Positions 25,648-33,305 of a DNA stretch of 33,581 bases are shown here, in pieces. The stretch is from Bacillota bacterium (GTDB taxonomy: Bacteria; Bacillota; Negativicutes; Sporomusales; CTSoil-080), in assembly GCA_017889635.1 (NCBI GenBank), contig JAGGAC010000039.1, forward strand, positions 1 through 33,581, written 5' to 3'. Under the pieces are notes generated by a model. It did no database searches, was not told the origin of the DNA, and saw only the letters and a program-made list of their open reading frames with translations. Made by a program: the position numbers and the translations under genes. Numbering within the stretch: the first letter of the stretch is position 1; each line of letters starts with the position of its first letter.

Positions 25648-25785
25648 TTACTCCTCCTCCGCAACTTTTTCTGAGGTACTTTGCGGGCTTTTATCGGGAT
25701 CAAAGCAGCCAACATCGCTGATTTCGGAGTCGCTCTCATAAAGGTGTCGGGTAGACGCCGACATGATCGATTGTTTTAGGCCCAA
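25648..25785 (-). CDS. Small acidic protein (45 residues), unknown
   Basis: Begins at TTG 25785 with AAAGGA ten bases upstream, or at ATG 25764 without a site (38 residues). Sequence starts MGLKQSIMSASTRHLYESD and ends EKVAEEE; Ser/Glu-rich with one Cys. Its terminal GAGGAGGAG codons are the ribosome binding site of the 53-residue ORF five bases on, indicating translational coupling. No family recognised. Confidence 0.5.
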   Translation of the reverse strand: MGLKQSIMSASTRHLYESDSEISDVGCFDPDKSPQSTSEKVAEEE

Positions 25786-25950
25786 GCTAATCACGTCCTT
25801 TCACTTAAATATTGGCTGTCCACAGTTAGTTTATTACTTTGATTTACTTGATATACAGGGATCTTTTACGTAAAATAACAGCAACAGTTGTCCGGAATTT
25901 TAGGGCAAAAATATTTTATAAGCTATAATAGGGGATGGGACATGCAGAAT

Positions 25951-25969
25951 ATGGAATATATTATTCCAT
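25951..25969. repeat. Short inverted repeat in the intergenic region 25786-26015
   Basis: ATGGAATA-TAT-TATTCCAT, a perfect 8-bp dyad with 3-bp centre. It lies between the divergent small ORFs and the cobalamin promoter and could be an operator. A second pair, TTACTTGAT (25844-25852) and ATCAAGTAA (25972-25980), is also inverted. Otherwise I see nothing in this AT-rich stretch. Confidence 0.45.
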
Positions 25970-26015
25970 AAATCAAGTAATTATATACCGAGCAAAATAA
26001 TCATATAGTTAAACA

Positions 26016-26044
26016 TTGACTGTTATTACCATGAATGTTATTAT
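26016..26044 (+). promoter_or_regulatory. Sigma-A promoter of the cobalamin-riboswitch transcript
   Basis: TTGACT (26016-26021), 17-bp spacer, TATTAT (26039-26044); predicted start near 26051, about 40 nt before the riboswitch core. Confidence 0.75.
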
Positions 26045-26088
26045 CTATTTAAATCAATTAAGTATTTAACAATTAAATATTTTATCGA

Positions 26089-26225
26089 GATAGGTGCCCT
26101 GAGGGGCTTAATAGGGAAGTCCGGTGTAATACCGGCGCGGTCCCGCCACTGTAATGGGGAGCAAGCCCAAGTAATACCACTGGGACAAACCTACGAGCGA
26201 TGGGAAGGGGATTATCCGTACAACA
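26089..26225 (+). promoter_or_regulatory. Cobalamin (adenosylcobalamin) riboswitch
   Basis: Core pieces in order: TAGGTGCCC, TTAATAGGGAAG, CCGGTG...CCGG helix, GCGGTCCCGCCACTGTAA (26137-26154, the most conserved part), a GGGAGC segment, a CCACTGGG-ACAA element and GATGGGAAGG. This is the B12 riboswitch class that switches genes off when the cofactor is plentiful. It governs the exported chelatase gene downstream and perhaps the rest of the block by readthrough. Confidence 0.95.
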
Positions 26226-26235
26226 GCGTATTTCC

Positions 26236-26258
26236 TTCCCGGCTATAATAGCCGGGAA
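26236..26258 (+). promoter_or_regulatory. Expression-platform hairpin of the cobalamin riboswitch
   Basis: TTCCCGGCTAT and ATAGCCGGGAA form a perfect stem. Its left side includes CCTTCCC, which can instead pair with GGGAAGG of the aptamer end (about 26202-26208), so it is a plausible switching helix. Confidence 0.6.
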
Positions 26259-26285
26259 TTATGTTGATACGATTAATATGTCAAC

Positions 26286-26314
26286 AAGAACCTTCCAACT
26301 AACGGAAGGTTCTT
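26286..26314 (+). terminator. Terminator-like hairpin downstream of the cobalamin riboswitch
   Basis: AAGAACCTTCC pairs perfectly with GGAAGGTTCTT; the following GCTTATTCT is only moderately T-rich. Probably the regulated terminator of the switch. Confidence 0.65.
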
Positions 26315-26405
26315 GCTTATTCTGAGGCATTTGTGTACAGGCGGTGATAAGTAGTACTTATTTTATATTTTCCTTGTGATCATCACTAACAAAGGGGCGA
26401 AGTAC

Positions 26406-27362
26406 GTGAAAATGAGTTTACTTATAATTTTCTTCTGTTTAGCAGTAGTACTTATCGTTGGTTTTACTATGAATCAAAAAATTTATGCCGCTGATATTAA
26501 GCAAGAGAAAAAAGCAATTTTGGTTGTAAGTTTTGGTACTACATATGCCGATACTAGAAAACTAACAACTGAAGCAGTACAAAACAAAATCAGCGCTGTT
26601 TTTCCCGATTATGAAGTTCGCCACGCCTTTACGTCCCGGATTATTATAAAAAAGCTGGCTGAATGTGACGGAATCAAGGTTGATACCGAAAAACAAGCAC
26701 TGGATAAATTAAAAGCTGAGGGTTACAAAGAAATTATTATTCAGCCCTTACATATTGAGCCTGGTGATGAGTATGAAAAATTAATGCGGGTTGTCGATAA
26801 TTATGAAAAAAGTAAGGCTTTCAACAAAATTGCTGTAGGACGCCCATTTCTCTATTATACCGGGCAGGAAGGAAAACCAGATGACTATCTAGCGGCCATT
26901 AAAGCCTTGCAAATGCAGTTTCCTAAACTAGGAAACCATGAAGCTATTGCCTTAATGGGTCATGGTGGCGTAAATCCTGCAAATACGGCTTATGCAGCAT
27001 TACAACTGAAACTAGAAGACGCCGGATTAAAAAAAGTATATATATTCACGGTTGATGGCTATCCGACATTTTATAATCTGAAAAACAAACTGAAAGAAAA
27101 CAAGATAAAAAAGGTAGTGCTAATGCCGCTTATGTTGGTTGCTGGCAATCATGCTAACGAAGATTTGGCTGGCGATAACAAAGATTCGTTTAAATCACAG
27201 CTTATCCAAGCCGGTTATACTGTTGAGATATATCTGCATGGGCTAGGAGAAAATAGCAAGGTTCAAGACATTTATGTTGAACACATAAATGATGCTATGG
27301 AAGGCAAGTATACCAAAACCGAGCGTGGTAAAGACCGGCCGCCCATCCCAATTATTGATTGA
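26406..27362 (+). CDS. cbiK: Exported sirohydrochlorin cobaltochelatase, CbiK family
   Basis: Inserts Co(II) into sirohydrochlorin in the anaerobic cobalamin route, or chelates metal to porphyrinoids outside the cytoplasm. GTG 26406 has AAAGGGG eight bases upstream; the frame's earlier GTG at 26376 lacks one. 318 residues: signal peptide (hydrophobic residues 4-22, likely cut at YAA before D), then two chelatase halves with ILVVSFGTTY, MGHGG and VAGNHANEDL; the two His positions correspond to metal ligands of CbiK. The signal peptide resembles the periplasmic CbiK of Desulfovibrio. Placed directly under a cobalamin riboswitch. Confidence 0.88.
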   Translation: MKMSLLIIFFCLAVVLIVGFTMNQKIYAADIKQEKKAILVVSFGTTYADTRKLTTEAVQNKISAVFPDYEVRHAFTSRIIIKKLAECDGIKVDTEKQALDKLKAEGYKEIIIQPLHIEPGDEYEKLMRVVDNYEKSKAFNKIAVGRPFLYYTGQEGKPDDYLAAIKALQMQFPKLGNHEAIALMGHGGVNPANTAYAALQLKLEDAGLKKVYIFTVDGYPTFYNLKNKLKENKIKKVVLMPLMLVAGNHANEDLAGDNKDSFKSQLIQAGYTVEIYLHGLGENSKVQDIYVEHINDAMEGKYTKTERGKDRPPIPIID

Positions 27363-27367
27363 TAAAG

Positions 27368-27403
27368 AAATCAACTCCTGCTAATGTTGATTGGAGTTGA
27401 TTT
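27368..27403 (+). terminator. Possible terminator after cbiK
   Basis: AAATCAACTCC pairs with GGAGTTGATTT across a 14-base loop; the T-tract after it is interrupted (GTACCTTTTCGTTTT), so termination may be partial. Confidence 0.55.
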
Positions 27404-27419
27404 GTACCTTTTCGTTTTC

Positions 27420-27428
27420 TGATATAAT
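27420..27428 (+). promoter_or_regulatory. Extended -10 promoter before cbiL
   Basis: TGATATAAT is a perfect extended -10 (TGnTATAAT). TTGTAC lies 15 bp upstream as a poor -35. It would let cbiL and the transport genes be expressed separately from the riboswitch transcript. Confidence 0.6.
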
Positions 27429-27459
27429 ATAGCAAACAAACTGTATTGGAGGAAAATTT

Positions 27460-28164
27460 ATGGCAGGAGTTTTTTATGGTGTTGGCGTTGGTCCAGGTGA
27501 TCCAGAACTTCTTACACTAAAAGCTGTCAATGTGATTCGAAAAGCTGATATTGTTATCGCACCCAAAACAGAGAAGAAAGAAGAAAGTACGGCGCTAAGT
27601 ATCGCCCAGCCGTTTTTAAAAAAAGATGTCCAGATAATAAAGCTGGTTTTCCCAATGGTGCTTGATAGCGAAACATGGTCCAATGCTTGGCAAGATAACA
27701 AAGAAATTATTCTTAATTTATTAGCCGCAGGCAAAAAAGTGGCATTTTTGACATTGGGAGATCCAATGTTTTATAGTACATATATCTATATCTTTCGGAT
27801 GCTCACTGACTGCGGCTATCATATTGAAACAATTCCCGGCATTACTGCCTTTTGCGCAATTGGCAGTAAGCTTGGTTATCCACTAGCTGAAGGAAACGAT
27901 GTTTTAAGTGTCATTCCAGCGACTATTGAGGAAGGTAAACTTGACGCTGCACTGCAAAGATCGGACAACGTAGTGCTGATGAAAGTCTACAAAAACTATA
28001 AGCAGGTAGTGGAAAAACTTGACCAACATGGACTAGCGGATAATGCAGTTATGATTAGTTGCTGCGGATTAGAAAATGAGCAGATAGTACATGATTTAAA
28101 GGAAATTGGTGAGCAAAAGCTAAATTACTTATCAACAATATTAGCCCGCAAAAGTAATTTGTAA
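27460..28164 (+). CDS. cbiL: Precorrin-2/cobalt-precorrin-2 C20-methyltransferase
   Basis: 234 residues, a tetrapyrrole methylase that methylates C20 of (cobalt-)precorrin-2. The family start GVGVGPGDPELLTLKA, FLTLGDPMFYSTY and ETIPGITAFCA are diagnostic. GGAGG precedes ATG 27460. In an anaerobe with CbiK nearby the cobalt-containing substrate (CbiL) is the better name than CobI. No other corrin-ring genes are in the window; they must be elsewhere. Confidence 0.92.
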   Translation: MAGVFYGVGVGPGDPELLTLKAVNVIRKADIVIAPKTEKKEESTALSIAQPFLKKDVQIIKLVFPMVLDSETWSNAWQDNKEIILNLLAAGKKVAFLTLGDPMFYSTYIYIFRMLTDCGYHIETIPGITAFCAIGSKLGYPLAEGNDVLSVIPATIEEGKLDAALQRSDNVVLMKVYKNYKQVVEKLDQHGLADNAVMISCCGLENEQIVHDLKEIGEQKLNYLSTILARKSNL

Positions 28165-28216
28165 CCGCTTTGCTTATACTAGCAAAATATGCAGGGAAGC
28201 CAAGAGGGGGATAGCC

Positions 28217-29194
28217 TTGAAATATTTTCTACATATTAAACTAATCTTAATATGTACTGCGATAATTACACTAATATCAGGTTGCAGCCTCCAGGCAAAA
28301 CAGCCTTCGACTGACATATCAAATGCCGGGTATCTAACCATAAAAGACGATGCAGGACGGATGGTAAGTTTAGTACATAAGCCTGAAAATATAGTAGTGT
28401 TGTCACCCTCATTTCTCGATTTACTATATGCACTTGGAGGCAAAGCAATTGGTAGGCCAAATTATAATGTTAAACTCGACACAGTGCCCGCTGAAGCCAG
28501 AAATATTCCTGATGTGGGATTTGTATATAATATAAACATTGAAAAGGTTGTAGCCTTGCAGCCTGATCTTGTTATTGCAATGCAAGGCATCCACGATAAA
28601 CTAATTCCTGTATTAGAAAGTAATAATATCCCTGTTATTGTTATAAAATACAAAACTTATAATGACGTCTTTGATAAAATTGCCTTGTTCGGGGATATTG
28701 TTGGTACGCAACAAAAGGCTCAAGAAATGATCCAAGATTTAAACCAAAAGCTAAAATTTATTAGCGATCGGCTTCCGAATAAGTCGGTTAAGATTGCTAT
28801 TTTACACGCAACCGCCAAAAATGTTACTTTAGAACTTGATACAAGTATTGCTGGCAGTACGGCAAACATTTTGCATTTACAAAATGTTGCCACGAACAGT
28901 AACTTATTGGAATCAAGTGCTGATATGGCGCCGTATAGTCTTGAAAAATTAGTTGAAAGTGATCCGGACTATCTTTTTGTTGTTACCATGGGTAACACAG
29001 CAGAAATTGAAAAAACCATGAAGGAAAATATTGAAAATAATCCGGCGTGGACTTCGCTGCGTGCAGTTCGTGATAAAAAGGTAGTATATCTGCCATCAGA
29101 TTTATTCCTTCTTAATCCAGGCATTAGGATGCCTGAGGCTGTAGAGTATATGGCAAGGGTAGTTTACCCTGAGATTTATGCTAATGACAAATAA
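28217..29194 (+). CDS. btuF: Cobalamin/corrinoid ABC transporter substrate-binding lipoprotein (BtuF-like)
   Basis: 325 residues from TTG 28217 (GAGGGGG upstream). Lipoprotein signal with lipobox LISGC (Cys23). The mature part is a class III binding protein (helical-backbone fold): DDAGRMVSLVHKPENIVVLSPSFLDLLYALG and later AEARNIPDVGFVYNINIEKVVALQPDLVIA, quoted only to show the family pattern (VVLSPS, LQPDLVIA). Neighbouring permease and ATPase overlap it. Corrinoid specificity is inferred from the cobalamin context; iron-siderophore binding proteins look similar. Confidence 0.85.
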   Translation: MKYFLHIKLILICTAIITLISGCSLQAKQPSTDISNAGYLTIKDDAGRMVSLVHKPENIVVLSPSFLDLLYALGGKAIGRPNYNVKLDTVPAEARNIPDVGFVYNINIEKVVALQPDLVIAMQGIHDKLIPVLESNNIPVIVIKYKTYNDVFDKIALFGDIVGTQQKAQEMIQDLNQKLKFISDRLPNKSVKIAILHATAKNVTLELDTSIAGSTANILHLQNVATNSNLLESSADMAPYSLEKLVESDPDYLFVVTMGNTAEIEKTMKENIENNPAWTSLRAVRDKKVVYLPSDLFLLNPGIRMPEAVEYMARVVYPEIYANDK

Positions 29195-30206
29195 TAAGTT
29201 TACAGCAACTAATAGTTCATATGAAATTAAACGAATCGTTTGGCGCAGCGGCGTGTTAATTGCTTTTGCTTTCATAGCACTGTTTAGCATCGGCATCAGT
29301 CTTGTAATAGGGGCAGTGAATATCTCCTTGCCAGATATTATTCAAGCTATTATTTTAAAAGGTACAAGCATCAAAGGACAAATTATCTGGAATATCCGAT
29401 TGCCACGTACCTTTGTAGGTGCTTTGGTTGGCTTAAACCTAGCGCTATCTGGGGCTATTCTACAGGCGGTAATGAAAAACCCGCTTGCTGATCCGCATAT
29501 CATCGGCATTTCTTCAGGCGCAGGTTTAGCCGGAATTATTGTTTTAGTACTTTTTCCTACACTAGACTACATGCTGACACCCGTAGCTTTTATTGGAGCG
29601 CTTGGAGCGGCAGCACTAATTTACTTTCTGGCATGGAAAGGCGGCATTCGTCCCATCCGAATTATATTAGCAGGAGTTGCTGTTTCCGCATTCTTGGGAT
29701 CAGGAATTTCGGCACTGCTTGTATTATATAGCGATCGAGTTCATGGAGCATTGATGTGGATGGTTGGCGGGTTAACAGCAAGAAGCTGGTCTCATGTCTA
29801 TATTATTTTTCCTTATACCATTTGCGGCAGTATACTTGCATTTTGGGGTGCGAAACACCTTAATGTGCTGAGCCTTGGCGATGAGGTAGCTCGTGGATTA
29901 GGTCTTCGAGTAGAAGCAACACGAATTATGATGACGGCAATTGCCGCTTTACTTGCCGCAAGTTCTGTCAGTGTAGTCGGTTTATTAGGTTTCGTTGGTC
30001 TAATAGTGCCGCATGCCGCAAGGCTTTTACTTGGTTCAGATTATCGTTTTTTATTGCCGGCATCAGCTTTGTTAGGCATTTCTGTGGTTACGCTCAGTGA
30101 TACGCTGACGCGGATACTTTTTTCGCCAATTGAACTACCGGTAGGAATTATTATGGCGTTTATCGGCGCACCCTTTTTCCTGTACTTATTAAGGAGAGAA
30201 TCCTAG
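29178..30206 (+). CDS. btuC: ABC importer permease, FecCD/BtuC family
   Basis: 342 residues (or 340 from ATG 29184). About ten membrane helices; family patterns RLPRTFVGALVGLNLALSG, NPLADPHIIGISSGAG and GLLGFVGLIVPHAAR are typical of BtuC/FecD. Its start lies inside btuF, and it abuts btuD. Imports cobalamin or a related corrinoid, by context. Confidence 0.9.
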   Translation: MLMTNNKFTATNSSYEIKRIVWRSGVLIAFAFIALFSIGISLVIGAVNISLPDIIQAIILKGTSIKGQIIWNIRLPRTFVGALVGLNLALSGAILQAVMKNPLADPHIIGISSGAGLAGIIVLVLFPTLDYMLTPVAFIGALGAAALIYFLAWKGGIRPIRIILAGVAVSAFLGSGISALLVLYSDRVHGALMWMVGGLTARSWSHVYIIFPYTICGSILAFWGAKHLNVLSLGDEVARGLGLRVEATRIMMTAIAALLAASSVSVVGLLGFVGLIVPHAARLLLGSDYRFLLPASALLGISVVTLSDTLTRILFSPIELPVGIIMAFIGAPFFLYLLRRES

Positions 30207-31025
30207 ATGACTATCTTATCAGCTGATGCCATAACCGTAAAATTAGGCGATAAGCTTATTATTAACAACCTAAGTATCTCTGTTGCGGCAGGAAAAATTT
30301 TGTCTATTGTCGGACCAAACGGATCAGGAAAAAGCACCTTATTAAAAGCATTATCACGCAATTTGAAGCCCAGTACTGGAACTATAAATTTATTTGGTGT
30401 TGATATCCAAAGTTATAGCGCCCAAAAGCTTGCCTGTCAAGTTGCTGTTTTACATCAAGCCGCACAAGCTCCGGGCGATTTAACAGTCCGTAATCTGGTC
30501 GAATACGGGCGTTTTCCATACCAAAAATGGTGGAAAACTAAAAATAAAGACGATGATGAGATTGTCGAGACAGCACTTATTGATACAGGATTAATTAAAT
30601 TAGCGGACAGGCTGGTAAATTCTTTATCAGGCGGCGAACAGCAACGGGCATGGATTGCAATGACTCTGGCGCAACGACCACAGATATTATTGTTGGATGA
30701 ACCAACAACCTATCTTGATGTTGCTCACCAATTGGAAATTATGGATTTAATTGCCGATTTAAACAAAAAACAAGGCATTACTATCGTTATGGTGCTCCAC
30801 GATCTGAATCATGCAGCGCAATATTCAGATACTATCGCGGTTCTCCAGCAAGGAAAATTATATTCTCTAGGAAATCCGCAACAAATCATTACTCCAGTGA
30901 TGCTCAGAGATATTTTCGGAGTAGCTGCCGATATTTGGTTGGCTGATGACGGTCGGTTGCTTTGTTTGGCCAAAAGTCGCATCACGGCCATGACGACGAC
31001 AAAAACTGGGGGAGAAAATGCTTGA
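30207..31025 (+). CDS. btuD: ABC importer ATPase, BtuD/FecE family
   Basis: 272 residues: Walker A GPNGSGKST, signature LSGGEQQRAWIA, Walker B ILLLDEPTTYLD, switch His in VLHDLNHA. ATG 30207 follows the btuC stop directly; AAGGAGAG lies upstream. Last bases overlap the next ATPase gene. Energises the importer with btuF and btuC. Confidence 0.93.
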   Translation: MTILSADAITVKLGDKLIINNLSISVAAGKILSIVGPNGSGKSTLLKALSRNLKPSTGTINLFGVDIQSYSAQKLACQVAVLHQAAQAPGDLTVRNLVEYGRFPYQKWWKTKNKDDDEIVETALIDTGLIKLADRLVNSLSGGEQQRAWIAMTLAQRPQILLLDEPTTYLDVAHQLEIMDLIADLNKKQGITIVMVLHDLNHAAQYSDTIAVLQQGKLYSLGNPQQIITPVMLRDIFGVAADIWLADDGRLLCLAKSRITAMTTTKTGGENA

Positions 31026-31860
31026 ACTTGTAGGACTAACTAAGAAATACGGCGACAGAACAGCGCTAGCCGGAATAAATTTATCTGTTAATAACGGTGA
31101 AGTTTTCGGGCTTTTAGGACCTAACGGCGCCGGTAAAACCACCACAATCAGGTTGCTTACCATGTTATCGCAGCCTACTGCAGGAAGTATTGCCATAAAT
31201 GGCTTGAGCTTATCCCATGATGGACGTCAGATTAAGGCGGTAATCGGGGTAGTACCGCAGCACCTTAATCTTGATAATGAATTAACCGCGCAAGAAAACT
31301 TAGAGCTGCATGGCAGATTACATGAAATTAATGCCCTTGAACGGAAAACAAGAATTGATGAATTGCTCGAATTTGTCGAGCTAAGCGACCGCAAAAATGA
31401 TATCGTGCAGACATTCTCTGGTGGGATGAAACGCCGATTAATGATTGCCAGAGCACTGCTTCATCGACCTAAAATATTGTTTTTGGATGAACCCACAGTT
31501 GGACTTGATCCACAAGTTCGCCGCCGGATATGGGAGCTAGTTCGGCACTTGTCCGGCGAAGGACTAACCGTATTACTGACGACGCATTATATTGAAGAAG
31601 CTGAAGCACTCTGTCAACGGGTAGCGATTCTTGACAAAGGCAGCTTGATTGCCCTAGATTCGCCGCAGGCGCTTTGCCGTGGTCTTGGTGAATATGTAGT
31701 CGAGTGGGAGGGAGAGGAGCATCTAAATACCCGTTTCTTTCCTGAACGAAGCAAAGCTGCTCAATTTTGTAATTCATTAGCTGTAACAGCTACCATTCGG
31801 CGTTCTAATCTTGAAGATGTGTTTGTTGAACTTACTGGCCGAAAGGTTGTGGAACGGTGA
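31018..31860 (+). CDS. ABC-2 type transporter ATPase (DrrA/NodI-like)
   Basis: 280 residues: Walker A GPNGAGKTT, signature FSGGMKRRL, Walker B ILFLDEPTVGLD, and a C-terminal extension of about 60 residues as in DrrA/CcmA-type exporters. Starts inside btuD (ATG 31018, GGGGGAG upstream) and overlaps the permease gene by GTGA. Export of an unknown compound; it is unusual in a vitamin B12 cluster. Confidence 0.88.
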   Translation: MLELVGLTKKYGDRTALAGINLSVNNGEVFGLLGPNGAGKTTTIRLLTMLSQPTAGSIAINGLSLSHDGRQIKAVIGVVPQHLNLDNELTAQENLELHGRLHEINALERKTRIDELLEFVELSDRKNDIVQTFSGGMKRRLMIARALLHRPKILFLDEPTVGLDPQVRRRIWELVRHLSGEGLTVLLTTHYIEEAEALCQRVAILDKGSLIALDSPQALCRGLGEYVVEWEGEEHLNTRFFPERSKAAQFCNSLAVTATIRRSNLEDVFVELTGRKVVER

Positions 31861-32597
31861 TTAGTCACATAGTAACAGTGTTTTGGCGAGACTGGATTGT
31901 GCTCAAGCGGCGGTTAACCAGATATATCCTGGCGCGAATGGTTTCACCGATATTATATTTGATTGCCTTTGGCTGGGGACTAGGCCGCAATATTACTATG
32001 ACTACCGGAAGCTATTTAGATTATATTGTACCAGGAATTATTGCCCTTAATTCGATGAATATTTGCTTTGCTGCCCTAGGTACGCCAGTTAATATGAGCA
32101 GGCTATACCATAAAACATTAGAAGAATATTTGCTTGCACCAATTAATGCATTTTCGTACGTGGTAGGAAAAGTTCTTGCCGGAGTAATGCGGGGATTGAT
32201 TTCTTCAGTAATTATTATTTTTTTTGCTTACCTTTTTGGCGCACAATTAAAAATAAATGCTTGGTTTCTTTTGGCGCTATTCATGAACTGTGCTGTTTTT
32301 GCCGCATTAGGGTTGGTGGCGGCACTGTTTATGAATTCGCATGAAGAAATGAGTAATTTTAATACATATGTACTTACTCCAATGTCATTCTTATGTGCAA
32401 CATTTTTCGCGCCAAGTCAATTGCCTGCTTTTCTGTACTGGATAATAGAAATACTGCCGCTTACCCATGCCAGTTATGCGCTTAGACAAAGCAGCTTGAC
32501 TGGAGAGATTCCAGGACTCTCACTGATTGTATTAGCAGTGTACCTAAGTTCTTTATTATGGATAGGCGTTAGAAAAATGCAGCAATTGCAGGATTAA
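31857..32597 (+). CDS. ABC-2 type transporter permease (NodJ-like)
   Basis: 246 residues from GTG 31857, about six membrane helices, with the ABC-2 pattern YILARMVSPILYLIAFGWGLG and PLTHASYALR near the end (family-typical). Partner of the preceding ATPase. The pair is followed 32 bp later by the adenosyltransferase. Substrate unknown; Co or corrinoid related cargo is possible only by context. Confidence 0.86.
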   Translation: MISHIVTVFWRDWIVLKRRLTRYILARMVSPILYLIAFGWGLGRNITMTTGSYLDYIVPGIIALNSMNICFAALGTPVNMSRLYHKTLEEYLLAPINAFSYVVGKVLAGVMRGLISSVIIIFFAYLFGAQLKINAWFLLALFMNCAVFAALGLVAALFMNSHEEMSNFNTYVLTPMSFLCATFFAPSQLPAFLYWIIEILPLTHASYALRQSSLTGEIPGLSLIVLAVYLSSLLWIGVRKMQQLQD

Positions 32598-32629
32598 TAA
32601 TATTGCATAGTAGGGCAGGAGGGGATAAG

Positions 32630-33166
32630 GTGTCAATGAGCCAAGGCTTAATTATTGTTCATACCGGAAATGGCAAAGGTAAAACGACTGCGGCCTTAGG
32701 AATGGGACTTAGAGCTTGGGGACAGGGCCTTAAAATTCAGGTTATCCAATTTATAAAAGGCAATTGCAAATATGGAGAATTAGATGCTGTCGAAGAACTA
32801 GGTCCAAGCTTTGTAATAAGACAAATGGGTAATGGATTCGTAAATAATTGTAACGATGATAATATCATGGAAACCCATCGTCTTGCTGCTGAAGAAGCGC
32901 TAAATAGCGCTAAAAACGAAATTCTGTCCGGAAACTGGGATATGATTATTTTAGATGAAATTAATTATGCAATAAGTTTTGGGCTGATACCTTTAGATGC
33001 GGTCTTAGCCGTATTAGAAAAAAAGCCGGCTTCATTACATATTGTGCTCACCGGACGTGACGCAAAGCCAGAGATTATTGAACTAGCTGATTTAGTTACC
33101 GAAATGAAAGAAATTAAACATCCCTATAAAAAAGGTATATCCGCACAAGTCGGGATAGAATTTTAG
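32630..33166 (+). CDS. cobO: Cob(I)alamin adenosyltransferase, CobO/BtuR type
   Basis: 178 residues from GTG 32630, with GGAGGGG just before; longer and shorter starts (TTG 32603, ATG 32636) are in frame. P-loop HTGNGKGKTTAALG near the N-terminus, then LDEINYAISFGL and LTGRDAKPEIIELADLVTEM, all standard for CobO. Converts imported or made corrinoids to the adenosyl form, which is the riboswitch ligand, closing the loop on regulation. Confidence 0.93.
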   Translation: MSMSQGLIIVHTGNGKGKTTAALGMGLRAWGQGLKIQVIQFIKGNCKYGELDAVEELGPSFVIRQMGNGFVNNCNDDNIMETHRLAAEEALNSAKNEILSGNWDMIILDEINYAISFGLIPLDAVLAVLEKKPASLHIVLTGRDAKPEIIELADLVTEMKEIKHPYKKGISAQVGIEF

Positions 33167-33305
33167 TATAATACGAAAGGAGCAATGTCTTATTACAAAA
33201 AGTACCTTGACATCGGTATTGTGCGTAGCAAGGGCTGTCGCATAATTTAAATATGAGGATAGGTCCTTGCGTAATCCTATTTTTTGATTATATAGGAGGC
33301 GCACA

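Noticed and set aside
25486-25674. 62-residue plus-strand ORF in the intergenic region
   Set aside because: No ribosome binding site; it is antisense to the well-supported small acidic ORF on the minus strand.
33208-33213. TTGACA as the -35 of a promoter for the HTH gene
   Set aside because: There is no -10 at 16-18 bp; the nearest TATA-like sequence is about 30 bp away.
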